Below the pieces are notes generated by a model. The model was not told the origin of the DNA, did no database searches, and was given only the letters and a program-made list of their open reading frames with translations. Of a stretch of 13,347 nucleotides of DNA, positions 1 through 9,655 are shown piece after piece. Location of the stretch: positions 1 to 13,347 of the forward strand of contig LSSL01006798.1 in NCBI GenBank assembly GCA_001953115.1. The letters run 5' to 3'. Every line of letters starts with the position of its first letter. Position 1 is the stretch's first letter. This DNA comes from Smittium mucronatum (Eukaryota > Kickxellomycota > Harpellomycetes > Harpellales > Legeriomycetaceae). Made by a program: the position numbers and the translations under genes.

Positions 1-989
1 CTCTATAAGCCTTCTGGTCATAAGTCTCCCTGGAAGTGGGGCTACTGAAATCGCCTGGGTCTTCCCGATAAAAGAGGCCAGGTTGCGAATGGATTATTCT
101 ACCTTGGCTATCAAGCGACCAACTTCTTTTATGGGATCCCTGAAATTGTTCTTTGCAATCTCTAAACTCATGAACCGCAGGTTTATTTTCATAATCAGGT
201 GTGTATTTATTTGTGTGGGCTACAATAACGACTTCTCCGGTTGATTCAAGAATCCTAGCTTCTTCAGCTACTTTAAAATCAGTCTGATGTTTTTTTCCGA
301 ATCCTCCTTCGTGGGAACCAAGATTAACAAGTCGTTTAATTAAGCACTTATAATGATCTCCTATTGTCTTTCCCATCTTAAAACTGGGCGTAGTACCTTC
401 GTGAGTACTATTGGACTTAGGAAGAGCCCAATAGAAAGTACCCTGAACTGGTACAATGGTTCCCTCAATTGAACTTGAGTAGTTTCCACGAAGATTTTTC
501 TATCAGTATATGTAGGAATGCATCTTCCAGGTCTATACTGGTCATCCAGTCCTTCCTGCGGACCATTTTTTAGACAGCGTTTAAGCTCTTTATTTTGAAG
601 TGTACCTGAAACAGTTACTGATTCTGGGGCTTTAGATTTAATACTGGGTAAATTTCCCTGGACTTCTTGGGAATTGTGAACATCTGTGAGAAAAATCTGG
701 GTGAGTTGGGAGAAGCTTCCTCTACTGCTCGTTTTGACAGAAGTGCCATTATCTCCTTTTCATTCGTGCCCGATTTTGTAACCCATCGGGGTCTCTAATT
801 TGACTCTATTCTGGTTGTGGTCAGTGTTCGGCTCTGTAGAGGGATTCGGAAACCCTATTATATGATGTTTCTGGTCCAGTCATCATTTGTGAGTCTCTCC
901 CAGGCTCTCTGTTAGAGAACCAACATCCCCCTTACCGGTGCCTCTGGCAGCGGTCCCGTTGGCCAAAAGGGAGACCGCAAGTGCTTCCG
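1..989 (-). pseudogene. DIRS-type Pol pseudogene: N-terminus and reverse transcriptase domain
   Basis: The intact protein would copy element RNA into DNA. The first part (989 to about 466) lies in one frame: APVRGMLVL at 941-915, AWERLTNDDW at about 905-876, MALLSKRAVEEAS from 749, FTIPKK at 680-663, PVLNLKP near 650-630, and RT motif A as SIDLEDAFLHI at 539-507 with its aspartates kept. A one-base change near 464-470 moves the homology to a second frame: YQFRVLSIGLFLSPIV from 453, then the motif C site at 342-331, where the expected YLDD reads stop-L-N-D, so the tyrosine and the first aspartate are lost. The connection region RNLASFIGKTQAISVAPLPG follows (about 90-30), ending with RLMTRR near 10. 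Stops in the first frame lie at 912, 858, 855, 795, 615, 570 and 465; in the second at 361, 340, 268, 220 and 94. The copy is cut by the window edge. The family call rests on recognised motifs, without a search. Confidence 0.85.
950..978 (-). other. GC-rich hairpin between Gag stop and Pol motifs
   Basis: On the sense (minus) strand, gcggtctccc pairs with gggaccgc across an 11-base loop, giving eight pairs with one bulged base. It sits in the most GC-rich part of the window (about 60% GC at 901-960), after the Gag stop at 1051 and just before the conserved start of Pol, which lies in another frame. A stable structure here could have helped expression of Pol in the living element, but this is inference from position only; the copy is now broken. 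Confidence 0.4.
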
Positions 990-1050
990 CTATGCTGGGC
1001 GTTATTTTAGGCTGAAGCTTCTAGAATATACTGGTACTTGGGGGCGGAAG

Positions 1051-1800
1051 TTAGGCTCTCAGGGTCTGGCTGTATTTTTGCCTTTGATAATTGTTCCTTC
1101 GTTTCTTGTAGCCTCGATTGCTTGAAGACTTATTTCTAACCACTGTATTTTGTATTGCTTGTACCGATGCGATATGTTTAGTATTTTTTTTTGGTTCAAA
1201 AATTGGACTGGCTGTGGACTGAAGAATCTGAGGGACATTTTCTGGATTTTTTTGTAGCTTTATATGCGTCATCCATACGCATTTGAGTTGCTTATGTGGC
1301 CAAATATGAGAGCAGAACACGCATAAGGTTTGAAAATTCGATTTCAACCACAGGAGTGAGTGAATGGGGGTCTTTTAGAGTATTTTTCACGAAGTAGCTA
1401 TTGGCCTTGTGAGGTCAGAAATCCTGTATTGAATGTCACAAAATCTGGTGTCATTCTTTTTTGCTTCTGTAGACAGTCCAATGCCATTAAGGATGGGCGG
1501 TTCATAAAAAATTCCTTCTTTTCTTGGACAGGGTGCCAAAAACTTACGGCGCTCCAAGTTGTTGATAGATGACTTGAAGGTGTCTTTTGAAATGGATGGG
1601 ATGGCGCTGAAAAGTTTCGGATAGAGCCTAAGATCATTGGCTGAAGTTATATCAACAAATTAGTTATCGACATGATTATCACCAATGACAATATCAGTTG
1701 TTTGACGCTGAGGTTCCATCTGAGCAAAGCGTAAAAGGATTTCTTGGGCCCATGCCGGTGGGGTGTTAGTGTTTTTTTCAATATTTCCATCTTAAGACAT
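1051..1800 (-). pseudogene. DIRS-like Gag (ORF1) pseudogene
   Basis: The ATG at 1800-1798 opens a frame that reads NTPPAWAQEILLRFAQME near the N-terminus, then a conserved block (residues about 58-100, beginning RLYPKLFSAIPSISKD), then YEPPILNGIG and IQYRISDLTRPI, the usual order of a DIRS Gag-like protein. Stops interrupt it at codons 3, 47, 138 and 142. The homology then moves to a second frame from about 1324 (MRVLLSYLAT, one stop, ATQMRMDDAYKATKKS), and returns to the first frame by about 1240 (PQILQSTASPIFEPKK, HIASVQAIQ). It ends in a basic, Asn/Arg/Lys-rich tail (NRGYKKRRNNYQRQKYSQ) and a stop at 1053-1051. The basic tail would suit nucleic-acid binding, the role expected of Gag in the element's particle. 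A CxxC...H...C pattern in the shifted frame near 1320-1280 is out of phase with the homology and is not taken as a zinc knuckle. Pol follows about 60 bases later in a different frame. Confidence 0.75.
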
Positions 1801-2115
1801 AGTAGATTTAATGCTTTTTTTTTTAGAATAAAAATAGTTAAATAGGGTACTTTGCGAAATAAAAAATGATAAAGATTAAGAATAGCAAGTACCTTGGCTA
1901 TTATACAGATAAATTTTTATTCAGTTTAAATTGTTTAAGCCTATTAGATTAAAATTCAATAGATAAGCAATTTTATCTATATATAGTTTAAAGTTTGAAT
2001 ATTCAAATATTAATAAAAACGATAACACATAATTGTATTTTACATAAATGAAATACATTATGTCATTTAATTATATCAAATAACCTCTCAAAACCCACTT
2101 GAATTTTATAATTAA

Positions 2116-2241
2116 AAATTTTTAATTTTATTTAATAAAGTTTGCCAGGCTGATGAGGGTGAAAATTTATCAAATGCCTGTGAAATAATTTATTCCGAAA
2201 ATTTCCCTTTTGATCTCAATCAAAAAGTAATTTATATTTAA
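2116..2241 (+). other. GC-richer patch with a 41-codon open frame, possible coding relic
   Basis: Between two TAA stops (2113-2115 and 2239-2241) one plus-strand frame is open. From 2146 it reads QADEGENLSNACEIIY, then SENFPFDLNQKVIYI. There is no ATG. The patch at 2141-2220 is clearly richer in G and C than its surroundings. The spacing A-D-E-G...A....Y...D....K-V-I-Y is loosely like one Sel1/TPR-type repeat, but the spacing is off by one or two residues and only one unit is seen. The opposite strand also has short open frames here. An open frame of this length is expected by chance many times in this window, so the only argument for coding is composition. Confidence 0.15.
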
Positions 2242-2971
2242 AAATATTTTTTATATAAACATAAATATTATTTTTTCATTTTTTTCGCTTAGATCGCTTT
2301 AAAAATTTCTAATTGTACTTAAATTGTTTTTTTTACTAGATTTCGCACAAAAATAAATTCCTAGATTCTAAATAAAAGTTATTATTAGGTACTGGGTCTG
2401 AATAAGATTTACTATTCAAAAAATTTTTTGTCATCAAATCCAATTTGCAAATAGATAATTATTGAATCTTTTATTTTTATTTTTTCATAAAATTCATATT
2501 TTTATTCCCGGATAATTTGCAAATATCCAAGAAAAGTAATTTTTATATCTTTAATTACAGATTGAGTTTCCATCTAAATTTAATTGGGAAAAACTATTAG
2601 TTTTTAGATAATACCCCACAGTTTAGGTTTGATTTTTTTTTAAAAAAAGTAAATTATATAATATATAACTAAACGTGTATAAAACATTAAAAAATTGGTA
2701 TGTGCGATATTTTCATGAATTATTTTTTACCTTAACAATAAATAGAAATAATTTTGGATTTTATAAACAAATTTAATAAAATCCAGTATTTGGATTTTAA
2801 AAATAAAAAAGAGAGCTGTATGTTAATGCACTAAAGTATAGACAAGCTTTATATATATAAATTTATTTTAAAGGATAAATATGGGGCATATTTTTTCGAA
2901 AGAATTTTCTTTATTATCCATTCTTTATTTTTTTAATGATAATAATTGATTTTTATTTTTTAAATAAATTT

Positions 2972-3040
2972 TGAAAAATGAATGAGAATTTTTTAAATTA
3001 TTTGCAGATATTATCCCACAAATTCTCTTATCATTTTTCA
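2972..3040. repeat. Imperfect inverted repeat, 18-bp arms
   Basis: tgaaaaatga at 2972-2981 and gagaattt at 2984-2991 pair with aaattctc at 3020-3027 and tcatttttca at 3031-3040. The two stem parts are separated by a small internal loop (2 against 3 bases), and 28 bases form the apical loop. It could be a relic of a short inverted-repeat element or a chance product of AT-rich sequence. No flanking direct duplication was noticed. Confidence 0.45.
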
Positions 3041-5105
3041 TTAATTCAATTAGGCTTATTCAATTTACCATTGTATTAATTCATACCACAGAAATTGATA
3101 TTTTTCCATTTGGTAATTTTTAAACTTGAATTTTAAGTGCGCTGAAATTTAAAAAGGAATTATTTCCTAAATAGAAAGAATATCGATATAAAATCATATT
3201 AATCATTTTAAAATTTAAAGTAATAAAATAAAACCAAAAGATGAAATGGTTTAAACGATAAAATCTATTGAAAAAATCTCTTTAATTTTTTTGAATAATA
3301 TTTTTTTGTATAAAATCAAGTATATGTTGAAATATTGAAGATTTTTTTGTACTTGTAGTTATTTAAATAGTTGAATCAATAAAAATTTCAAAATTTTTTT
3401 CCCAAAGCTGTGAATAGTTATATTTATTCAAAACACTTGTGCAAGGAATATCTTCGAACTAAGTCTGAGTGGATCTAATAATTAATATTATAACGCAGAA
3501 GTCTTGTGGCTAAGCTAATATAAAAAGAGATTAAAATCCTTATAATAAATAACTAAAACATATTTAAACTGAAAAATTATCCATAATATAATAATTTTTG
3601 CCAATATGAAAATGGAAAAGGATATCTAATTGAATATTTATTCATTTAATTTTAAAGTATTTTTTAATATTTTTTAATAATTTTTACTATAATCGATATA
3701 ATAAATAGATTTCTTTATTTAAAAAAGCTCTAATAAACCGGAAAAAATAAGAAATAATATAAAAAACAACATAAAGCAACAGAAAATTTTAGATATTATG
3801 TTAATTAGGCATTATTTAATTATATTAAAAGAAAAATTCTATCCCAAGATTACAGGAAAAACTTTCATATGGCTTTAGTATAAAATTACGTTTTAAAATT
3901 GACGATAAAAATTTGAAAATGCGAGGATCTTTGTATTAAAGCTCACTAAAATTACAGTGAAATGGCACAATATTCCACTTAATTTAAATTTAAATTTTCT
4001 TAAAGTCAAATTTTTATTATTCTTGATAAAAATTGACTTATAAAATATTAAATGAAGACCAATTAGTCCATATTTCTAGAAAATGAATAATTTTTGTTTC
4101 CAATAAAAATAAGTGGAGAAAAACCACCATTATCTTAAAATAAATCTCAGAAAATTTGGTCATATAAATTTACTACTGAAAAGTCTATCAATTCCAAAAA
4201 ATTCGACACCTTACTAGAAATTATGACTGTGGTGATTCTAGAACGACAAATATAGGGATCCTATATGATAATGAAAAGTTCTTAATTCAGGAAAGTTAAT
4301 TTGCTAAAAGTGATATATATATAAATATGGATAATCCATTAATTTTTCGCCAAATTATCATCATATTAAAATAAGTGTAAAATAATTCAAGAAATATATT
4401 TAAAAGAGTGTTTGGTGACAATTTTAGTGTATATTTTGTCTATAAACACGTATTTTTTAACCCTGTAGACTCGTATAATAAATAAGAAAAAAATGCTAAT
4501 CTATACAAATATATTGCGGTTTTAGTTTTAAATGGCAAGATATATTTATATATTGAACTCATTTAGATTTCCGTTAAAATGACCATTCTTATAAGAAATA
4601 ATTTTTTTTTTTAAAAAAACTTAATTTTATAAACCTATAAGAGGGAAATACAAGAGAAAAATAATTATAATTCAACATATTTCTTATTAAAATACATTAT
4701 GAAAATTTTTATGAATTTAAAAGTAATCAGCAGTTATTTTAATAAGGCAAATTAAATTCCCGAAAAATTATTACAGAATTTGCGGGAAGATATCAACGAA
4801 TAATTAAAAAAAAATTCACATTTATTTTTATAATAAACTAGATTTATAGAAATACAGAAATAAACAGACTAAATTCATGAATTCATTAAAGTGGAAATCA
4901 TTTATTTATAAATATCTTAATAAGAAAATACGATGATAAAATATATGGAAATATTTTCAGAAAAAAAATTAATTTGATCTGTAACATTAATTTGAAGGAG
5001 TATTTTGATAAATTGTCTCTGATGTAATTATTGCTTCAAGTATATTTTAAATAACTCAAATTAATTCAAACGCGTGTTATATAGTAATAAACAGATCATC
5101 TTTAA

Positions 5106-5738
5106 ATAGATTCAATTCAAAATCCTAACAAGTCCCCGAAACAATTAACTATGATTTCGAAGTTGAGTAGTGGAATTGATAATTTTATTATAAAAATATT
5201 TTAATTATTTCAGCTTTATTGAGTTTTTGAAAATTATACTCAAATTAAAATTTTTAAAAAAAATAGATTAAATGAGTTAGTTACCCATCTAAATATAATG
5301 ACAAATTTCTGCAATTAGGTTTCTAATATAACTGAATCTAATAATTTATTTTGTGATATGAAAAAAAATTTAACTCTTAAAAATAAAGCAAAATTATCTT
5401 ACATAATTTTCACCAAAATTTTTTTATTTACAGATGCTTTAGAAAGTTACTAAAGGTTTAGATTTTTTTTTGTGATAGTAAAATCCATAAATCATGAGAT
5501 TAATAAGTGCACTAAGAAAAAAATAAAAATAGAGAAGTATATAAAATCTTCGGAATCGATATCTTATAAAAAAAATGAAAAAATAAACAAAAATTTGAAT
5601 AAAATTAAAAAATTATTTGAGATTATTATGACTGAAATTCACATTGATTTTATAAATCTTCTTAAACTGTTAAATTTTAATTTAACAATGAATTTATTTA
5701 TCTTATTTCTGGGGATCTCATTAAAAATAATACAATGA
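5106..5738 (+). pseudogene. Stop-depleted plus-strand frame, possible decayed gene of unknown function
   Basis: One frame runs for 211 codons with only five stops (5202, 5220, 5316, 5451 and the final TGA at 5736-5738), where about twenty would be expected at this base composition. It reads SPKQLTMISKLSSGIDNF early, RLNELVTHLNIMTNF in the middle and KAKLSYIIFTKIFLFTDALE before the fourth stop. The last open part (GTG at 5472, 88 residues) is lysine-, isoleucine- and asparagine-rich, with a charged first half (a coiled coil is conceivable) and a hydrophobic end near LTMNLFILFLGISLKII that could form one membrane segment. I recognise no family. The lysine/asparagine bias is what AT-rich DNA gives in any purine-rich frame, so a chance origin is quite possible. 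The run begins just after several stops at 5085, 5088 and 5103. Confidence 0.25.
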
Positions 5739-6457
5739 AGACTAAATTCCGGTTTAGAATTTGTTATATATGTTTGTTAAAGAAAAGTTAAAGTAAAGTT
5801 AATTGGATAAATAATTTAATTCTGATATTTACATAAATTTATTGGAATAAATAGTTAATAAAACCAAATATTAATTATTCATTCCTACAATAAAGGGATA
5901 TAGACGCAATTTAATCATTGAGAAACATCATAAAATATAAATAATGATTATTTAACTATAAAAATAATGCATTTAAAAATTATAGCTTCAAAACCTATTT
6001 ATACAAATCAATAGATTTGGTATCATTAGAAAATTGTAGCCTTTTATGTGTTTTTATGTTTATAAAATACTTATAAATTTTTTTTATATCTTTTAAACCC
6101 CTTCAAACACTTATTTATATCTGTTAAATTTGATTTTTTTAATTCAGATTTCCCTATAACTAATCATAAATTAAACAGGGAAACGCTTTTCTAATAATAA
6201 AAAACATTAATTTAATCGGGGTTTTACTTATATTATTTGCGAAATACAATGAATTTATTACTTTTAGTTAGAAATAAGACCATAAAATAAAAAAAATGAA
6301 GTTTATATAAGATCGATTTTTAATATTAGTAGCTACATATTATTTATAAAAAAAACTATTTTTTTATTGATATTTGACAGAAAATTTTTTTTCCGAGATA
6401 TAAATCGTACATTGGTGTTTGATAAATAAATTAAATGCTTGAAATTTAGTATTTTAT

Positions 6458-6473
6458 TATATATATATATATT
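6458..6473. repeat. (TA)n microsatellite
   Basis: About eight TA units in a row. This is a simple repeat typical of AT-rich intergenic DNA. Confidence 0.7.
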
Positions 6474-7631
6474 TTGATTAAGACAATTTTATGATTAATT
6501 ATTGAGGCTATTTCACATTATAAAATATTACCGTCAAGCTGATATATATAGATTTAATTTTTTAATCCATTTTTATTGCCATTTAAAAACAATCCTGTAA
6601 TATTCAAAACGAATGAAATCTTTTACCGATAAATCCAGGCTCAATATATGATTAGATAATAATTCTATTTTAAATCGTTTGCTCCGGGGTTTAAAAAAAT
6701 CAATTACCTTGGCTTAAGATAAATTATCATAAGTAAACCTTTTAAAATAATTTAAAATTTAAAGGTATTTTTTAAAGAAAAAATCTTCAATTGATTTCGA
6801 GTATATGTATTAATAAAATTTACCTGAAGATTATACGTTTAAATATAAAAAATTACTGATTCTAAATATTTGGGTTTTATTGAGGTATTAAGGTGCCTTT
6901 TAGTAAATTATTTCCCACATTTAGTTATTTTTGTGAGTTTCATTTAACTTTAAGTCTTTTTTGGTCATTTTGAATTATATAAAAATTTTATATAAATTAA
7001 AATTAATCAGTAGGTTAATTGATTAGGAGAATTTTATTTTTGGATAAATTCAAATCAGAACGTTTGAGAAATTAGGTAGGCCCTATAATTAGAATATTTT
7101 ATTACTTTACTTAATTTTAAAATTTTTATATGATAAATTTGTTTGGATTAGTTACTTTATTTTGTTATTGAATTGAGCCCATGAATTTTTTTTGAAAATT
7201 TTTTCTAAAAAATCAATTTTTACTATAAATGAAGATATTTGACTTTTTTAGGGGTTTCTATAGATTAAATCATTATAATTTTTCTTATAGATAATTTTTT
7301 ACTGATTTTGTATATATTTTTCATATTGGGTTATTTTTTTATTAAATTTTTTTTGAAAGATTATGATTTTTATTAAAATTATATTTGAAGGTTGGTATTA
7401 GAATCCACAATGCAGCTTATAATAATAATAAAAAAATATTTTCAACACATGCATAAAAATATACTTAAAAGTCTTTAATTTTAAAAGAAAAATCATTGAT
7501 ATACGTCTTAATATATGGGTAAGGAGTTGTAAAAAATTCTTAAAAAAAAACGATGTATTTTTATAAAAAGTTCTATTTCACTTGGAACAAGATTAAAATC
7601 TCAATGTATCCAAAAAGTAATATTATCAGAA

Positions 7632-7655
7632 ATAAAAATAAAATAAAATAAAATT
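7632..7655. repeat. (AAAAT)n microsatellite
   Basis: About four to five AAAAT/ATAAA units, followed directly by a run of T. Confidence 0.7.
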
Positions 7656-8554
7656 TTTTACCTGTAATTTTAAATAAAGATTATTCAGGTCGTTGGTACT
7701 TCTAAAGAATGGTAATTTAATATTTATTTTTGATAAATATTTTTTTTCCTTTAAGATATCAAAAAATACCTATTTTTAGAAATTTACTTGAATGTACTCA
7801 CATAATTTAAATGGTCCCAAATTTTGTTTTTCATATTCTGGTAGTGTAATATATTAACATCACTCCATCTAAAATTATATTTTTTTAACGAATATGTGGA
7901 TTTTTAAACTCATAAAAAATTATTCAAAATTTCGAAATTTCAAAAAAGACAATCAAGACTCGTTAAAAATATTCTTCTTCCCGAATTTTATTTAATTTAA
8001 AATATAATAGAACTTTATATTCGTTAATATTATGATGTTTCATTTATATATAATAAAAATTTGATAAATTTTTTATTCTTAATATTACCTACTTTTTTCG
8101 ATTTATTTTTAAAATAGAAGAATATCAATAATCTGATATCACTGGTCATTTCTAAGAATCAAAAAAAAAATCCACGATATTTTATACTTATTTGATCATA
8201 ATAAAATTCTGTTAAATAAGATGGATTTTTTCAACTTTATCGATCTATATTTATTAAACTTTATCTCCCCTTATTTTTAGTTAAGATTAATAATTATAAA
8301 TACTTTTTAACCAAAAAATAAAATAAGTTATGAAAAATTAGTGTCAAAAATATTTCAGATTAATAAAATTATGGAAAATAAAAACGATTCAAACATATTA
8401 TATCAAGTTTTCAATGCGATTTAGATATCTCTAGCCGTTTTTTATGGATTTTATGTCTTTAATTTTTCAATATAAATTATATTTAAAATAAGGGTGATTT
8501 TTTTCAAATTCTATTTATTAATTTATATTTATATATTTAGATATTTTTTTATTT

Positions 8555-8655
8555 TGAAAAAATTAGATCAAGAAAATAATTATGGGGTTTAGCATAAAAA
8601 GATTGGAATTATTGAACCATGGAGATACGATAATCCTTCTACTGTTTGATCAGAA
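8555..8655 (-). pseudogene. Possible relic of a protein kinase catalytic-loop segment
   Basis: On the minus strand, 8651-8614 reads DQTVEGLSYLHG, with S next. This matches the helix that precedes the catalytic loop in many eukaryotic Ser/Thr kinases (pattern: Q-hydrophobic-x-E/x-G-L-x-Y-L-H). After 22 bases, in the next frame, 8590-8564 reads KPHNYFLDL, matching the K-P-x-N-I-L-L-D part of the loop. In intact kinases these two parts are seven codons apart (21 bases), so a single inserted base explains the frame change with the spacing kept. The HRD triad itself is not readable (the bases give IIP then IF), so the relic could not be active. The patch is richer in GC than its surroundings. A DFG motif downstream and an ATP-binding lobe upstream could not be recognised. 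The plus strand also has a 42-codon ORF from ATG 8582 to TAA 8708-8710, reading LELLNHGDTIILLL, loosely like the end of an FHA domain; only one of these readings can be meaningful. The match is short and may be chance. Confidence 0.3.
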
Positions 8656-9655
8656 CAAGATTAAAGGAAATAAGGATATTATAATGAAATATTTGAAATA
8701 TTTTATTTAATAAATTAAAAATATTTTTTTTCTGATCCTGGATGTCGATTTATACTATAAAAATTTTTGGTTTAAAAATTTAAATTTAAACATAAAAATA
8801 TTTTATGAAAAAATTATTGGTTAAATTTTCAAAAAAAAAATTGCAAAAATCAATTTAATTTTTGTGTATTTTTGATGTAGCCGAGTTGTTTATTAGTTAG
8901 TTTATTTTAAGCACTGATGGTTTTAAAAATAAAATTCATTACCACATTTATTTTAAAACGTTAAATTTAACCTTAAATATTGAAATAAACGTTCTATTAA
9001 TGCAAAGAACTAAAGTAAGTTTTTTGAATTATCTGGCGAAAAAATTTAATTTGGTTTCTGTCTAACATCTTTCAATTTTGCACCGATTTGTCAAATAATT
9101 GATAAAATTAGAGGATTTTAAAAAATATTAAAATAAAAGTAGTAATGCAACGGAATTCATGATTAACATTTTTCTTAAAAAAATAATTTTTAATGGACCT
9201 TTTGGTTAATTATTTTAGGAGAGCACAGCAAAATCGCCATGAATAAATAATATTTCATTTATATTTACACTTAAAAAGGGTATAAATTTTACGGTGGTTT
9301 TAATTTTAATTTTTTATATAAATTCAATAAATTTAATTGAGCTTTTGATATCTATTTCTATAAATATTTCTATAACTATTATCTTTGCAAGAAACTGATA
9401 TTTCTTGAAAGAATATTAAAAAATCGAATTAAATGAAAGGAATGAGGATTTTATTAAAAGTTTTTAATAAAAAATAAAAAATATTTATTATATTTTTATA
9501 GAATTTTTGATCTCTAATATAATTCATAAATTTTTATTTTCACCGATTTATTAGTAGTCCTGTTAATTGCATTTCTTTTTATATAAAATTTAACCGCAAT
9601 TTTATTAAAAATTTTCTCAATGATATAAGCCACAAAGCTCTTTTTAAATTTAGAT

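Larger units (their letters stand above)
1..1800 (-). mobile_element. Degenerate, left-truncated DIRS-like retrotransposon (Gag plus RT part of Pol)
   Basis: Read on the minus strand, this block holds a Gag-like region (1800 to 1051) followed by the start and RT domain of a Pol protein (989 to 1). The order, the Pol N-terminus of the form PVRGMLVL...AWERLTNDDW and the RT wording (FTIPKK, LNLKP, SIDLEDAFLHI, RNLASFIGKTQAISV) are characteristic of DIRS-group elements, which integrate with a tyrosine recombinase rather than a DDE integrase. RNase H, the Dam-like methyltransferase and the recombinase would lie left of position 1 and are not visible. GC content is about 40%, against under 20% to the right. 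Many stops and several frame changes show that the copy is dead. Terminal repeats cannot be identified: the other end is outside the window, so any repeat just right of 1800 has no partner to compare. An Ngaro- or PAT-like relative is possible; a LINE or LTR element fits the motifs less well. Confidence 0.85.
1801..5105. other. AT-rich intergenic sequence without a supportable gene
   Basis: Composition drops abruptly to under about 20% GC directly after the Gag start codon. Stops are dense in all six frames. Just right of the element there are small inverted repeats: atagataa at 1959-1966 with ttatctat at 1973-1980, and the 14-bp palindrome tttgaatattcaaa at 1994-2007. A further 18-bp palindrome, aattaaaaatttttaatt, lies at 2110-2127. 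These could belong to the element's untranslated or terminal region, but this cannot be tested within the window. Slightly richer patches lie at 2141-2220, 3435-3530 and 4200-4290; only the first is listed separately. No tRNA, rRNA or promoter was recognised. Confidence 0.6.
5739..8554. other. AT-rich intergenic sequence without a supportable gene
   Basis: Nothing longer than short chance frames is seen. One 46-codon minus-strand frame at 6713-6576 (reading KVIDFFKPRSKRFKIELL near its start) looks protein-like, but runs of this length are expected by chance in such a region. Simple repeats at 6458-6473 and 7632-7655 and a 14-bp palindrome, aaatttcgaaattt, at 7927-7940 are the only structures noted. 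Confidence 0.6.

Noticed and set aside
1280..1324. CxxC...H...C pattern resembling a Gag zinc knuckle
   Set aside because: The spacing is not the usual CCHC one, and the pattern is in the frame that does not carry the Gag homology at this point.
1360..1572. 70-codon plus-strand ORF
   Set aside because: It is antisense to the Gag pseudogene and has no motif; a shadow frame.
1398..1637. 79-codon minus-strand ORF inside the Gag region
   Set aside because: It lies in a different phase from the Gag homology; the recognisable Gag wording is in the frame of the ATG at 1800.
100..1901. 12-mer taccttggctat shared by 100-111 and 1890-1901, with a shorter match at 6705-6714
   Set aside because: About one such match is expected by chance between regions of these sizes, so it is not taken as a terminal or attachment repeat.
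4180..4287. Plus-strand open frame with protein-like composition (YDCGDSRTTNIGILYD)
   Set aside because: Only 35 codons, and the other strand reads equally well; nothing recognisable.
6576..6713. 46-codon minus-strand open frame with protein-like composition
   Set aside because: Runs of this length are expected about twenty-five times by chance at this composition, and no family is recognised.
8582..8710. 42-codon plus-strand ORF with LLNHGDTIILL resembling the end of an FHA domain
   Set aside because: A very short match without the conserved Ser/His/Asn residues. The minus strand of the same patch gives the better kinase-like match.
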